In this document: positions 31,735 through 43,808 of the stretch, piece after piece
Position numbering within the stretch: position 1 is the first letter of the stretch
How the letters are laid out: each line of letters opens with the position of its first letter
DNA from: Halichondria panicea
Lineage: Eukaryota; Porifera; Demospongiae; Suberitida; Halichondriidae
Direction of reading: 5' to 3'
DNA: 64,000 bases
Assembly (NCBI RefSeq): GCF_963675165.1
Contig: NC_087377.1
Span: forward strand, 13,884,198 to 13,948,197
The notes under the pieces: generated by a model
Database searches by the model: none
What the model saw: the letters and a program-made list of their open reading frames with translations, nothing else
What the model was told of the DNA's origin: nothing
Position numbers and translations under genes: made by a program

Positions 31735-32964
31735 TATCTTAACTATGGTTTTATAATATTATTATGCATGGTTCTATAATTACTAGAGCACTAAAGTGCA
31801 AACCCTCGGCTGGTGACATGATTAAAAAGAAACCAAAAATATAATGCAGTGCATATAGTGATGTTGTACGTATGACTTGCACAGCAACTCAGGAGCAATA
31901 AAACTAAACCAGACTGGAGGCATGCTGAAACATTTGAGAACAGGTAGTGGTACTATAGATATATGCACTGTGGATTAGTGGATTAGGATCACAGTAAAGA
32001 AGCCTGGAGTCTCAGAGAAGTATGGCTCCAGGTTCTGCATGGAGTAGGATCCCAGTCAGCAGCAGGAGCTATAATTCAAGCTTCTACTTTAGTGACCCTG
32101 TTCCATTGTTCCTGGTATATACAGCTTTCTACTTCTCTGCGCAGTTAAGGCCTGGGTCAGGCACTGATAAGATTAATTTTATTCATTGCCAACATTTTAT
32201 GTAGATCATGTAGATCATGTAGTGTTAATGAGATTCATAATGTTTATTAATGTTATTCATTGCATGTGACGTCATAAGGTCAATGTATTTGCTTAGCTAG
32301 CTGCTAGAACTATTATAGATTATCTTTGGCAACAAATACGGCGGACTTAAACAAGGTAAGAGTAGCTGTTTAGGCTCTCAAAAGATAGAGTATGTTGTTA
32401 TGATTATGTTTCCTTGATGGGAAGTAAAAATGTCCAAAACTTTCTTAGCTATGCTAGCTTCTTTAGCTCTGACAGCCACCCTAGAGGTAGGCTATTTTGT
32501 GTATATCAAGAATACAATAACTCCTACTCTTCCCATCAAGGATACTAGTACCTAGCTATGAGATGTTCATCTAGCCTTGTTTTTGAAGCTTGATCTTGGC
32601 ATCTTCAACGCCGTATTTGCACTTCTCTTTCTGAAAGTGGCATGACGTCATCACCATTTATGGGACTAATTAGCATAATTGAATTAAGCTAATTAGTTTT
32701 TTGGAAAAAGAAAACATTGAGCTTCATTTTGGATCATTTTGATGCAGCATACACTGTATATTGCAAATAATACAGCAGTATGAACATAGTGTACATTTTG
32801 GTGTTGAAATCTGGACCCGGTGTCATAAAATTTTGGGCCCCCCCATGTTTAGGCCCCCCCCGGGCCTAGAATTTTAAAATTTTGGGCCCCCCGGGCCTAG
32901 AATGTTAACAGTTTAGGCCCCCCAGGGGTCCAAACTTTTAACATTCTAGGCCCCCCACTGTGAG

Positions 32965-33165
32965 ATTAGGCCCCCCTCTTTTCTGCAGGAACAAAAAGCG
33001 CTTATTAGCTGACTTATCTATGCTGCATGATACTAATGGACAAAGCAAAGGGAGTGCTATGACACTAGGACTTCTGGCTATTAGCTGACTTATCTATGCA
33101 TGATACTAATGGACAAAGCAAAGGGAGTGTTATGACACTATGACTTCTAGCTATTAGTTATCTGT
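32965..33165. repeat. short tandem duplication inside the cargo element
   Basis: GACTTATCTATG...ATACTAATGGACAAAGCAAA followed by GGGAGTG(C/T)TATGACACTA occurs twice (33010-33080 and 33087-33155). It lies upstream of the cargo gene's first ATG. Confidence 0.65.
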
Positions 33166-33239
33166 GAACCCTCACCTCAGATCCTGTCAGAGAGTGTATA
33201 AAAGTAGCAAATATGTTAGCAGGCATGTTACTAAATCTA

Positions 33240-34424
33240 CCATGGAATCCAAAAGTGAAGGAAGATTTACCTTTGAAGTTATTCATGCTCTCATAAGCAG
33301 GAACGAGTACCCTTCATCCTTTAGTAAAGAAGACAAGCGTTCCCTGAGGCGGAGAGTTAAATGCTTTGATGCAGTGGATGGAGAATTGTACTATGTTGGA
33401 TCTACCCATAAGAGACAGTTGCCAGCCATAAATTACCTAGATATTATACATATAGTTATCACTATATATTTGTGTCTACATACTGTTACATGCAGTATTA
33501 CATTTTCAAAAAAGGTGATGAGAAGAGGCTTGTTGTGGAAGACAAGGAGCAGAGGAAAAGGATTATAGGAGCAATCCATGATCCAAGTCATATGGGAGTC
33601 AACAGAACATTGGGCATGATCACAGCCAAGTATTACTGGCCTGGTCAAACAAATACTACTCGCCCCAACAGGCATGCTGTCTGACAAGCATGTGGATGCT
33701 GCAATGATGCTTTTAAGTGGCCAATTCTTCAAAACATCTGGGTTGCAATCGTCACTTAAAGTGCAGTTTCGTCTTGGTTTTCGCCCAATTGATTTGGACA
33801 AGCGCACGAGGGTTCAAGGTGAGTTATGTAACTGTCTCAAGATTATGAAACAATTCTTTTTATTATATATTAGGAGTGCAGATACTGTTTGTGCCAGAAC
33901 GTCATCACTGGATCCTGACAAGTTGTATTGAAGGCAGTGTCTATGTGTATGACAGCCTGCAGACAGGCACCTAAGGAATTTCCTAGATCTGTAGAAAATC
34001 AACTACTACAGCTCTACCATCCCACACTTAGTCCACCACAACGTCAAGAAATTGGTTTACTGGCAGAGTGTCCGCCTGTCCAACAACAACAAAGTCATAT
34101 GACTGTGGCTTATTTGCTATTGCATGGGCATACCACCTCTTAGTTGGAGACTCTTTAAACACGCTGACACTGTACCAGCAAAAACTCAGACGGCATTTGG
34201 TAAGGTGCTTTGAAAAGAAGAAACTATCAAGGTTCCCAAAATCAAGGCAGGAGACCCCTCGAAGTGAGATAGTGTGGGTATCTGTAGTAGCTTCGTGCTA
34301 CCAGTGCATAAGGCCTGACTCGTGGAACGACATGGTGCAGTGTGATGGCTGCGACAGGTGGTACCACATGAAGTGTGCACGTATAAAGAAAGCTCCATTC
34401 AGTGACTGGCACTGTAAAGACTGA
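33240..34424 (+). pseudogene. transposon-borne H2C2 zinc-binding, Ulp1-like protease and PHD-finger gene, decayed
   Basis: First part (from ATG 33242, MESKSEGRFTFEVIHALISR) leads, probably through a small intron ending TGCAG at 33492, into YIFKKGDEKRLVV and HDPSHMGVNRTLGMITAKYY, an integrase-type H2C2 zinc-binding motif. Next, 33671-33820 (MLSDKHVDAAMMLL) ends at a donor (CAAG|GTGAGT); the exon after 33878 reads VPERHHWILTSCIEGSVYVY with D in YDSL, the His and Asp blocks of a C48/Ulp1-like protease. The Cys block SYDCGLFAIAWA (about 34098) is in another frame. The C-terminus is a PHD finger (CYQC...CDGCDRWYHMKC...WHC) that stops before the last cysteine. At least two frame breaks (about 33975 and 34090) make the gene non-functional as read. 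Confidence 0.7.
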
Positions 34425-34619
34425 AAATAGACTGCAAATAGATAGCTAGTTTTTCTGTTGTTGTACTTGTTCAAGTTTTGAGATGCATCATAATAACCGC
34501 TGAGATACTTTTAATAGGGGGGCCTAAACTTTTAAGAGGGGGCCCAGAATTTTAAAATTCTAGGCCCGGGGGGGCCCAATCTCATGGGGGGCCTAAAATT
34601 TTATGACACCGGACCTTAA

Positions 34620-37450
34620 GTGCGCAGAGTTTAGTGACCCTGTTCCATCGTTCTTGGTACAGGATCACTTCAGTTATAAGTAACACATGTGCAAGTTCTG
34701 TTCAAGCTACATTTTGCTCGCTTTTATTAGACAAAGGAGCTTTAACACCGAAAGCTGCCACTATCAAAAGTACTAACTTGTTGTGTGGAGGCTACTCATG
34801 CTGTAAACGCAGTGCTAGAGCATCCAGGTAAGCAGACCTAGTCACAAGCTTATTCAAGCTTCTTAGCTTTTGCTCAACAAAGAAGCTTTAACAGCAAAAT
34901 CTGCCACTAACAAACAGACAAACTAGAGCACTAAAGTGCAAACCCTCGGCTGGTACATGGTAACATGATTAAAAAGAAACCAGAAATATAATGCAGTGCA
35001 TATAGTGATGTTGTTATCATGTATGACTTGCACAGCAACTCAGGAGCAATAAAACTAAACCAGACTGGAGGCATGCTGAAACATTTGAGAACAGGTAGTG
35101 GTACTATAGATATATGCACTGTGGATTAGGATCACAGTAAAGAAGCCTGGAGTCTCAGAGAAGTATGGCTCCACAGGTTCTGCATGGAGTAGGATCCCAG
35201 TCAGCAGCAGGAGCTATAATTCAAGCTTCTACTTTAGTGACCCTGTTCCATTGTTCCTGGTATAATACAGCTTTCTACTTTAGTGACCCTGTTCCATCGT
35301 TCTTGGTACAGGATCACTTCAGTTATAAGTAACACATGTGCAAGTTCTGTTCAAGCTACATTTTGCTCGCTTTTATTAGACAAAGGAGCTTTAACACCAA
35401 AAGCTGCCACTTTCAAAAGTACTAACTTGTTGTGTGGAGGCTACTCATGCTGTAAACGCAGTGCTAGAGCATCCAGGTAAGCAGACCTAGTCACAAGCTT
35501 ATTCAAGCTTCTTAGCTTTTGCTCGACAAAGAAGCTTTAACAGCAAAATCTGCCACTATTTAAATCAAGATATTGTTCTGTGAAGGCTATCCATGCTGTA
35601 AACGCAGTGCTGTGACATCCAGGTGAGTAGATATACCTGTGACAAACAAACAAACAGACAAACAAACTAGAGCACTAAAGTGCAAACCCTCGGCTGGTGA
35701 CATGATTATAAAGAAACCAGAAATATAATGCAGTGCATATAGTGATGTTGTTATCACGTATGACTTGCACAGCAACTAAGGAACAAACCAGACTGGAGGC
35801 ATGCTGAAACATTTGAGAACAGGTAGTGGTACTATATGCACTGTGGATTAGGATCACAGTAAAGAAGCCTGGAGTCTCAGAGAAGTATGGCTCCAGGTCC
35901 TAGATCCCAGAGCTAAAAGCAGGAGCTATAATTCAAGCTTTCTGCTTTAGTGACCCTGTTCCATTGTTCTTGGTACATTCAGCTTTCTACTTTATTGACC
36001 CTGTTCCATCGTTCTTGGTACAGGATCACTTCAGTTATAAGTAACGCATGTGCAAGTTCTGTTCAAGCTACATTTTGCTCGCTTTTATTAGACAACGAAG
36101 CTTTAACACCGAAAGCTGCCACTATCCAAAGTACTAACTTGTTGTGTGGAGGCTACTCATGCTGTAAACGCAGTGCTAGAACATCCAGGTAAGCAGACCT
36201 AGTCACAAGCTTGTTCAAGCTTCTTAGCTTTTTCTCGACAAAGAAGCTTTAACATCAAAATCTGCCACTACTTAATTAAATCAAGATACTGTTGTGTGAA
36301 GGCTATCCATGCTGTAAACGCAGTGCTGTGGCATCCAGGTGAGTAGATATACCTGTGACAAACAAACAGACAAACAAACAAACTAGAGCACTAAAGTGCA
36401 AACCCTCGGCTGGTGACGTGATAATAAAGAAACCAGAAGAGTAATAATGCAGTGCATGTACAATGCGCTAGCACAGCAACTCAAGAGCAATAAAACTAAA
36501 CTAACAACATACATGCATGAGACATGCACTATGGACTGGGATCACAGCAAAGAAGCCTGGAGTCTTAAACTAAGAGAAGTATGGCTCCTTCCAGGCTGGA
36601 GTAAGTATAGGATCCAGAGTCAGCCACCAGTCACAATTCTACTTTCTTGACAATTGTTCCTGGTACGGGATCACTTCAGCTGAAAATACATAATCAAGCC
36701 TTGACTACGTATTTTCAGCTGAAGCGATCCCGTACCTTGACTCAATGCCACATGGCAAGTTTAAGCTTCTTAGCTTTTGCTCGCTTTTACTCGACAAAGA
36801 AGCTTTAACATCAAAATCTGCCACTATTTAAACCAAGATATTGTTGTGTGAAGACTACCTATGCTGCAAACGCAGTGCTATGGCATCCAGGTGAGTAGAT
36901 ATACTCGTTACAAACAAACAAACAAACTAGAGCACTGAAGTGCAAACCCTCGGCTGGTGACATGAAACCAAAAGAGTGATAATTATAATGCAGTGCATGT
37001 AGTGATGTATCAGACTGAGCTGTCTAGCACAGCAACTCAGGAGCAATAAAACTAAACCAGACTGGAGACATGCTGAAACATTGAGAACAGAGTTTTAGTG
37101 GTACATGAGGTGAACTAGGTCTCCTAGTATAGTCTAGGCTAACAGAAGAGCAACAAACGAGTCACAATTCTAGCTTTCTATTGTAGTGACCCTTTTCCAC
37201 TGTTTTTGGTACGGGATCACTTCAGCTGTAAATAAGGAGGGTGCCTCGAATAAAGGCCGCGTGTATAGTGTTAGCTAGCTAGCTGCAAACGTGCAAGTTC
37301 AAGCTTCTTAGTTTATGCTCGCTTTTATTCGACAACAAAGCTCTAACATAGAAATCTACCATTGTTAAAACTAATAACTTACTGTGTGAAGGCTATCCAT
37401 GCTATAAACGCAGTGCTGTGGCAGCCAGGTGAGCAGACCCAGAAATTGCA
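34620..37450. repeat. satellite block 1 (~0.55-0.75-kb units)
   Basis: Units begin CTAGAGCACTAAAGTGCAAA at 34923, 35667, 36383 and 36927. Each contains a conserved open 65-codon stretch (copies at 34634, 35283 and about 35995), ending at a donor-like CCAGGTAAGC. A weaker internal duplicate of the same stretch ends CCAGGTGAGT. CAAACAAACA runs separate the units. Units near 36400-37450 are more diverged. Confidence 0.85.
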
Positions 37451-37747
37451 AACAGACAAACAGACAAACCAAACGACTACAACTGAAGCTACCGTACCGG
37501 ATGTACTAACACACTACTCATACATGTTCATAGTTCATAGTTTATTGATTACGGAACGCCCCTCCAATACACTACACCAACCACCACCCCTCAAACCATT
37601 GTATACACTAACTCGACAGTTAGATCCCACGCACAATGTGGGTGCTTCTTGCCCTTGAAACAAATGCAATTAAGTGCACTCCACTCCATCTGCAAATTAA
37701 AGCAATCTGTGCGTTAATATAATCAGCACAGCCAGTTAAAAAACATG

Positions 37748-37833
37748 CTAGCCTCATTCCCAGGCCGATTTTTCTTTAAAGAATTAACGAAGGCGACCTA
37801 TCGTTATTAGAGACAACTCGGCCTGGGAACAAG
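37748..37833. repeat. diverged palindrome related to 24562
   Basis: TAGCCTCATTCCCAGGCCGA on the left is mirrored by AACTCGGCCTGGGAACAAGG on the right with an imperfect interior. It is an old copy of the fold-back family. Confidence 0.55.
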
Positions 37834-38235
37834 GCTACAAAATTAATGCTCGCCATTTTGGTCTATAATTATAGACACATTTCCTAACTGATCTTCTTTT
37901 GCCTTTGTCTCCGCCATTTTCATGAGCAACTCTGCAGAGTCTGCACTCCGTATTGGTCGATCTATATATAGAAGGATTATATGATGAACGTATACGCCTT
38001 TTTGCACCAAGTGTAATAATGTAATAATGGATGTTGTTTATTATTATGTTAGCACATTATTGTTACTCTTAGTAGAACACACACATAGACCTGGCAAGAT
38101 GAGCATGCCTCTCATCATGCATCTTCAAGATCATCATGCATCTTCAAGATCGAGCATGCCTCTTCAAGATCCACCAAGACTCATCAGGACTAACCATAGA
38201 ATGCAATTAGTGCAGGCATTAGTATATAAACTGGT
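37834..38235. other. spacer with short CATCTTCAAGAT repeats
   Basis: Contains CATGCATCTTCAAGATCATC-type short tandem repeats (38115-38172). No gene recognised. Confidence 0.4.
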
Positions 38236-39190
38236 TGTTAATTATGCCTCGAGGCGTAGCCGCACGAGGGATACGGTAAAGCTGACTGTGTGTGTGTGTG
38301 TGTCTGTGTGTCTGTTCCAGCTGTAACTGCTCAACGGTTGCAATGCGACGAAAACTAACAGCTTCTATAGGCTTCTAGCCACGTTCTCTTGGATTTTGAT
38401 TCGTGGATTAGCAAACTAAAGCTTCTTTCTCGAGTTATGGCTAGTTTGACTCACATTGAAGGCTGTTGCAGTCTCTTCAGAATCTTTCATAGCATCATCT
38501 GTCCGCACAAACTTTCTATTCAACATATGAGTTAGCCTTGCACTAAAGCGCTAGCTTTTTGTTAGCTACAAGACTCAGAAAATACCTGTTAAAACAGCTA
38601 GCTAGCAGTAGCCATTTGTGAAATTGATCTCTTTGGACACACCCTTTAATTATTCCTATGGATGTAATGCGCATGCGCGCTCATTCCCCAGATCCAGATC
38701 CTCCTGGCAGAATCATATTTTTCTTGAGGGCCTGGTAAGCCACAAAACACTACTATAGATAACAATATGCATGTACACAAGTCTTTTCTTCTTAAATATT
38801 ATAATTATACACTGCATGAACTACAGATCCAATTTTCTTCTTTCTTGAGGTCCTGGTATTAAAGCCACATAATACAACAATAGATGCATGTAATAAGTCT
38901 TTTCTTCTCAGTGACTTTATATAGATAAGCTAACTTTATGAAATAATTATGCACTTCCGCTTATAATTAATTGAAAACAAAATCTTCTTCTTTGTTGCTT
39001 CCTAGATCCTTGAGGTCCTGGTATAAGCAGCCACAAAACACAACAATGATACCATAATTATACAATTGCAAGTCAGTTTTAGACAGATTATTTTATACAC
39101 TTTTTCCTCTTCTATACTTTTTCTTCTATACTTTTGAGCGAAAGCAAATCATGGCGAGAGGCATTAGCACAGCGCCAGCTTGAACACTAG
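38236..39190. repeat. ~0.85-kb dispersed repeat, copy 2
   Basis: Direct-orientation partner of 30325-31140 with the same landmarks in order. It has an extra ~130-bp segment (38935-39060) that repeats the CTTGAGGTCCTGGTA motif. A TG microsatellite lies at 38287-38312. Confidence 0.7.
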
Positions 39191-40892
39191 TTGTGCATAG
39201 CAGTCTTGTATTCCAATATCATTTATCTACAACTATCAAGTGAACCTGTTCACACAAGTAAGTTTCAACCTATATAAAACAAGTTAAACAACCCTCGTGG
39301 GCATGCCATCAAAAACTAGCTCTCTATATAATTATAGCAATGACTCACTTCATTGACCAACATCTTTGCAACATAACATTTACCTGAATTAGTTACAGGT
39401 GTTGCCATTATTGCCACAGCAACCACGATATTTGTGTGTATATTTGTAAATATAATAAGCAATGTGATTGTCAATTTGTTGTGATTTGAACTGAGCATTA
39501 TTGAGCACAAACTAATCATATTATGCACTTTTTATTCAATGACCCTTCAATATATTACCTTGAACGGTTTGGGTACAGTATGTGTCTGAAATATTGTTAC
39601 CACAGGAACCCGGAGCTGTATATATGCACTAAGTGCTTTAATGTGTGCCTCTATTACAGAATTAAAACACATTAGCTAGCTAAGTGTGTTATAAAGGTTT
39701 TATTGCTGATCATGAAGCTGAAAACCCTGTTCAAGCCAGATTAGAAAAAAGCACCAGCTTCAATACACTTTGAGATCGCTGGATAACTTCATACTGAAGT
39801 GTGATAAAATGAAAACGTGTTGGCGGCATGTACTGCTGTGACAACGTGCTATAGGTCTACATGTATAGGCTATACCGTATACAGCAGGTTATTTTTGTAT
39901 GGTGGAATTTGTTCTGAATTCACTATTCTAATTCTTTGAAAAATTATATTATTCTCGTTTCCCCCAAAATGTGACATAACAGACAATAATTATTTAAAGC
40001 ACACAACTGACACAAGACATGTACATAATCATGATTCTCTTGCTGACTTGAACTGATCACCATGCAGGAACACATGTTATGCATAACTTAATGTAATGAT
40101 CTTTACCAAAAATTGACATTACATATCTATTGGTTACATGGAGAAACAACAGAACTCTGATGCTAAACTTCAATGGCCTACTAAGTTTCCACCATGTATA
40201 ACCTTAATTAATTGTTTTCTGTAGTTCTAGTTTGCAGTTCTTTAATTTGCTGAATGTATTGTATACTATCCATATCCCTCGGTACTATCGAAGTAATTGT
40301 CAATCATTCTGAGTTTATATAATAATTGTAGTCAGTCTAGCCTTGTTGCAAGAAGAATCCAACATTTACTTGGCTGAGTTGTTACCACAGGGACCTGGAG
40401 CTGGGTATATACATGTATTGGAAATTTTTGTATAATTATTTCGTATTGTAGAGCGCGAGCATCATATGAAAATTCTATCGCAATAGGTTCAACGTCGTCA
40501 GCTGTACGAATATATACAGAACTCTGTGCATGAAGACATGCCAGGTTATATAAGGGCAATAAAATGCATTTGAAAAACAGAAGGCCAAATATTATAAAGT
40601 TGCTACTCATTCGGAAGAGGCAGTAAGGGTGTTCAGAAAGATGGTAGAATCTACATAACTATATATAGCTATCATTAATTTACCGTATACATAGCGTACA
40701 ATGTGAATAAAAGTTTTAAAATTTGTTGGGAATAATTACAACATGGCGTACATTACATGATTGCACGACTATATACACAATAATGATCAACTAATTTGAA
40801 TGTTCAACTATACTTAGCTTCAGTATATATACATAATGATCACACTAATGGAATGTTCAACTACTCAGTTGCAGTATACGTACTACTCCAGT
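39191..40892. other. AT-rich stretch with weak Reeler-stalk-like pieces
   Basis: No complete gene. On the minus strand, 39560-39625 and 40335-40410 share CAGCTCC(A/G)GGT(T/C)CCTGTGGTAACAA-type sequence. A piece at about 39385-39440 (AATGGCAACACCTGTAACTA + ATTCAG|GTAAAT) resembles the Thr/Ala stalk exon of the neighbouring Reeler gene. These may be duplicated exon remnants. 39995-40125 repeats sequence from 23920-24080. Confidence 0.3.
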
Positions 40893-43405
40893 TCAGAACG
40901 GCTTGAGTGCAGCAATGAGTGCGAGTCCAATGGCCCAGATGGTCACTGAAGCAGTGAGGCCAGCTGTGTGTGGGTGTGGGTGTGGGGAGGTAAAAACTCG
41001 CGGTTCACGATTAAACGTCCAGTCCCCTAATAAGCCTAAACTTCTCTTCTTGCAGAAAAGGGTGAGCGTATTTTCGCGAGGGTACGGTATTGGATTTGTA
41101 CTACCGAGGGCAGTTCTATGTATTCCCCGAGGAAATACATAGAACTGCCCTCGGTAGTACAATAACAAGGACACACGCAGATATCCACGGTACATGAACA
41201 CCTAGAAGCAATTAGAAGCTGTTATCCAACCCATTTACAACTGAGACCAGAGTAGTAAATACCGTATAGCGCGAAATTTTCGAGGCACTTATATTTCGTG
41301 GATTGGCCTCTAAAAGTATTTTCGTTGCACAATGTTCGCGGAATGACTGCTTACCGGAAGCCACGCCTTTAAATCTTGCACGTTATAGCAGGTAAAGAAC
41401 GATTTTCGTGGACTTAATTTTCGTGTAGGATTGCTAACCCACGAAATCCACGAAAATTAAGCCCCTCGAAAATTTCGCGCTATACGGTACTCTTTGCTCC
41501 CTGCCGTGCATGCTGTGCACATTTTGTGTGCGTGTGCTCGCACTTGACAAACCACATATCTCTTTCCAGGTGTAGTACTTAATTGAGAGCAAAATATCTA
41601 CTGTCAAGAGTTCATTAGGAAGAGTACGCAACTCCAATAGACTGTGCACAAAAGGCATTCCTCCAGACCCACAGATACTAGCTGTTGTAACCGCAACGCA
41701 GGAAAGGCAATGATAACTATGTTATTCATTGCCTTTCCTACTGGCATTGTAAACGAACAACATTAGCGATAATTATCACAATCGTCACTATGTTCATTCA
41801 TTGCAAATTGGATTTCACAGTTTATACAACAGCACGTGGTTGTGACTGGTAAGTGGAGTTGCATACTCTTCCTAATGAACTCTTGCTACCGTATATGTTA
41901 ACATTTTTATGAGTGATTGTCTTGGAGTAAATGCACTATAAATTAACTATAGGCACATCATGCAGCCATGCAAGAGTAGATAAGAGTTACCGTATAGCGG
42001 GTAATTCTCGTGAGGTAAAAAATTCGTTCAAGTCGAACACACACGGTGATTTTCTCGAAACAAATGTTCGTTTGACTGCATTGCAAGCATTCCAGTATAC
42101 CACGCCTACGTTTTCGTGGAGGTCAGCTTGCGCCACGAAATTAACGAATATTTACCCCACGAAATTACCTGCTATACGGTTCTATCTACTCCTACCATAG
42201 TACAAGTAAGAAGTATCTCACCTGAACTATTTCCAGTAGTAGCAGCAGCAGTAGTAGTAACTATTGTACTTGGAGCCTGCTGAACTACTCCCGTTCGCTG
42301 ATTGGCCCAGTAGTTATTCTGTGTTTGAACTATAGCAAATCTGCAGTGTGTAAACAATGTGACATAATAAATAACAGATAACAGCTACTGAAAACTAACA
42401 CACTATATTGAAGGTGTTTTAGGTGTAGGGGGACTATAGCCATAATTATAGCGAGGGTAGAGGTTCAAATGACCACACCCCTACAGTAGAGAAGTTTTTC
42501 AACCGGAAGTAAACCAATTTTCGAGGTTTGAGGTCAAACCTTAGTGCCTCAAAAATAATCAGCTGCTGTACGGTACTATGCATATTTAAAGTTTTCTCAA
42601 GCGTAATAGGTTCCAAACTCACCCAAATCTGATATCTCCAGTGTAACCCATAGGAGCTGTCCAAGTGAAATACATGGCGTCTTTATCAACAGGTGAGTTG
42701 TGGGTGATTCCATCCTGAAGAGTGCAAAATACATTTGGTCTCAGATCCAAGGATCATAATAATGAAACTTACAGCTTATTAGAACAAAGCTCCTACCGAT
42801 ATAAGCTAGGCCATGCATCAGCGGTTAGCTAAACTGCTGATCCACTTACCGTCACAATAGGACAGCTGCTGAGTCTGCTTAGGTTTGCCACTGGCCCTGT
42901 TGGACCGAAGATTCCAACACGAGTGGTATCATCGCTCACCAGCCTTGCTTGCACAAAAAATCCTCTGAAAGCGGCTGTTCCATTAGTAGCGTTAGCGATC
43001 CCCACTACAAAAAAAAGCAAAAGTGGAAGCTTTTTCCAGGTACCTAACAAGAGCCTACAGGCAGAATTGATTAAGCAGAACATGCAGCGTTGCACAATAC
43101 TGCAATACAAACTTATTTAATACATGCACTTCACAAGTAGAACAAAACTTTCAGTGCATATATATAATTCTCAACTTACAGGTGTAGGTCCTTCCAGGGT
43201 AGAACGTAAAAGAGCTGTCACTAGCATTATAGAAGGGCATGAGACTAATGGTGTAGGGGACATCACTGGTCTGTGGCTGGGCTCCATGTGCAGTTGGGTT
43301 GGGGGAGAGGGTATCACAGGCACCAGCAGGTGCACCAATCATGTTACCCTCCACAAGCAGTCCTATGGAGGACATCACCAAGGAGACACAGATAAGCAGC
43401 TTCAT
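40893..43405 (-). CDS. secreted/GPI-type Reeler-domain protein (5 exons)
   Basis: Complete 220-residue gene. Exons: 43405-43180, 43004-42850, 42714-42623, 42340-42222, 40963-40893; the frame closes exactly. Signal peptide MKLLICVSLVMSSIGLLVEG. The Reeler domain covers residues ~21-157: GAPAGACDTLSPNP near the start, FRGFFVQARL, then YFTWTAPMGYTGDIRF. A Thr/Ala-rich stalk (IVTTTAAATTGNSS) follows. The last exon ends in a hydrophobic stretch (SVTIWAIGLALIAALKPF) right at the stop, as for GPI-anchor signals. Family knowledge: Reeler domains occur in reelin, ferric-chelate-reductase-like proteins and insect defence proteins. With no redox domains here, it is closest to the stand-alone type. The last intron (1.26 kb) carries two MITEs and a palindrome. 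Confidence 0.85.
41096..41162. repeat. perfect palindrome, 29-bp arms, 9-bp loop
   Basis: Arm 1 (41096-41124, starting TTGTACTACCGAGGGCAGTT) and arm 2 (41134-41162) are exact reverse complements. The loop is CCCCGAGGA. It lies in the last intron of the Reeler gene. Confidence 0.9.
41260..41489. mobile_element. MITE, TACCGTATAGCG family, copy 4
   Basis: Inverted ends TACCGTATAGCGCGAAATTT and AAATTTCGCGCTATACGGTA. Located in the last intron of the Reeler gene. Confidence 0.8.
41988..42180. mobile_element. MITE, TACCGTATAGCG family, copy 5
   Basis: Inverted ends TACCGTATAGCGGGTAATTC and AATTACCTGCTATACGGT. It lies about 40 bp from an exon of the Reeler gene. Confidence 0.75.
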
Positions 43406-43808
43406 TCTCACAACAGGCTATTGAGATCAATCTGCAAAGGAAAGAGCAAAGATAGGAACATTTTTCACCAAAACACATTTAAATTGAGAGAGCTAGATCT
43501 ACACTTCCTACTGTAAATACAGTAACTTATACATGTGGCTATAATTATGCTTTGTCTATGCATGTATACTCACCTAAAATGCAATACAACAGAAGCTCTT
43601 TACTCGCTAGAACTCAGTCTGGTTTGCACAGAAGTAATGAAGATTTGCAGGTGGCCCTTCCTTATAAGGCCACTCCAAGTGACACTCTGGTTTCTGGTCC
43701 TGAAGTTTTTCTAATTACATGCGGGCGGGCGGTTTTTCTCATTATGTCATTATCAATTTCACCTTATGAATCTCATTATTTTGCAAATAATGAGATAGAA
43801 TCCAAGAA
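43406..43808. other. 5' flank of the Reeler gene
   Basis: Likely promoter and 5' UTR of the minus-strand Reeler gene, ending where satellite block 2 begins. No TATA box could be assigned with confidence. Confidence 0.35.

Larger units (their letters stand above)
32818..34611 (+). mobile_element. CGGTGTCATAAAATTTT element with gene cargo, TSD GACC
   Basis: Ends CGGTGTCATAAAATTTTGGG and CCTAAAATTTTATGACACCG are inverted and flanked by GACC (32814-32817 and 34612-34615). GGCCCCCC runs sit inside both ends. The 1.8-kb body encodes the H2C2 / Ulp1-like / PHD remnants described separately. No DDE transposase was seen. A 317-bp relative lies at 25791. Confidence 0.8.
32135..34629. mobile_element. 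CTCTGCGCA... element, copy 2, split by a second insertion
   Basis: Reverse-oriented copy of 20276-20978. It starts CTCTGCGCAGTTAAGGCCTG and ends TTAAGTGCGCAGAG. It interrupts the satellite sequence CTACTT|TAGTG. Near its right end it is itself split by the element at 32818-34611. Confidence 0.8.
31783..34920. repeat. satellite unit interrupted by two nested transposons
   Basis: 31783-32134 is the first half of the ~0.7-kb satellite unit (CTAGAGCACTAAAGTGCAAA, and so on). The unit resumes at 34630 (TTTAGTGACCCTGTTCCATC) and continues to about 34920. The gap is filled by the elements at 32135-34629 and 32818-34611. Confidence 0.85.
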
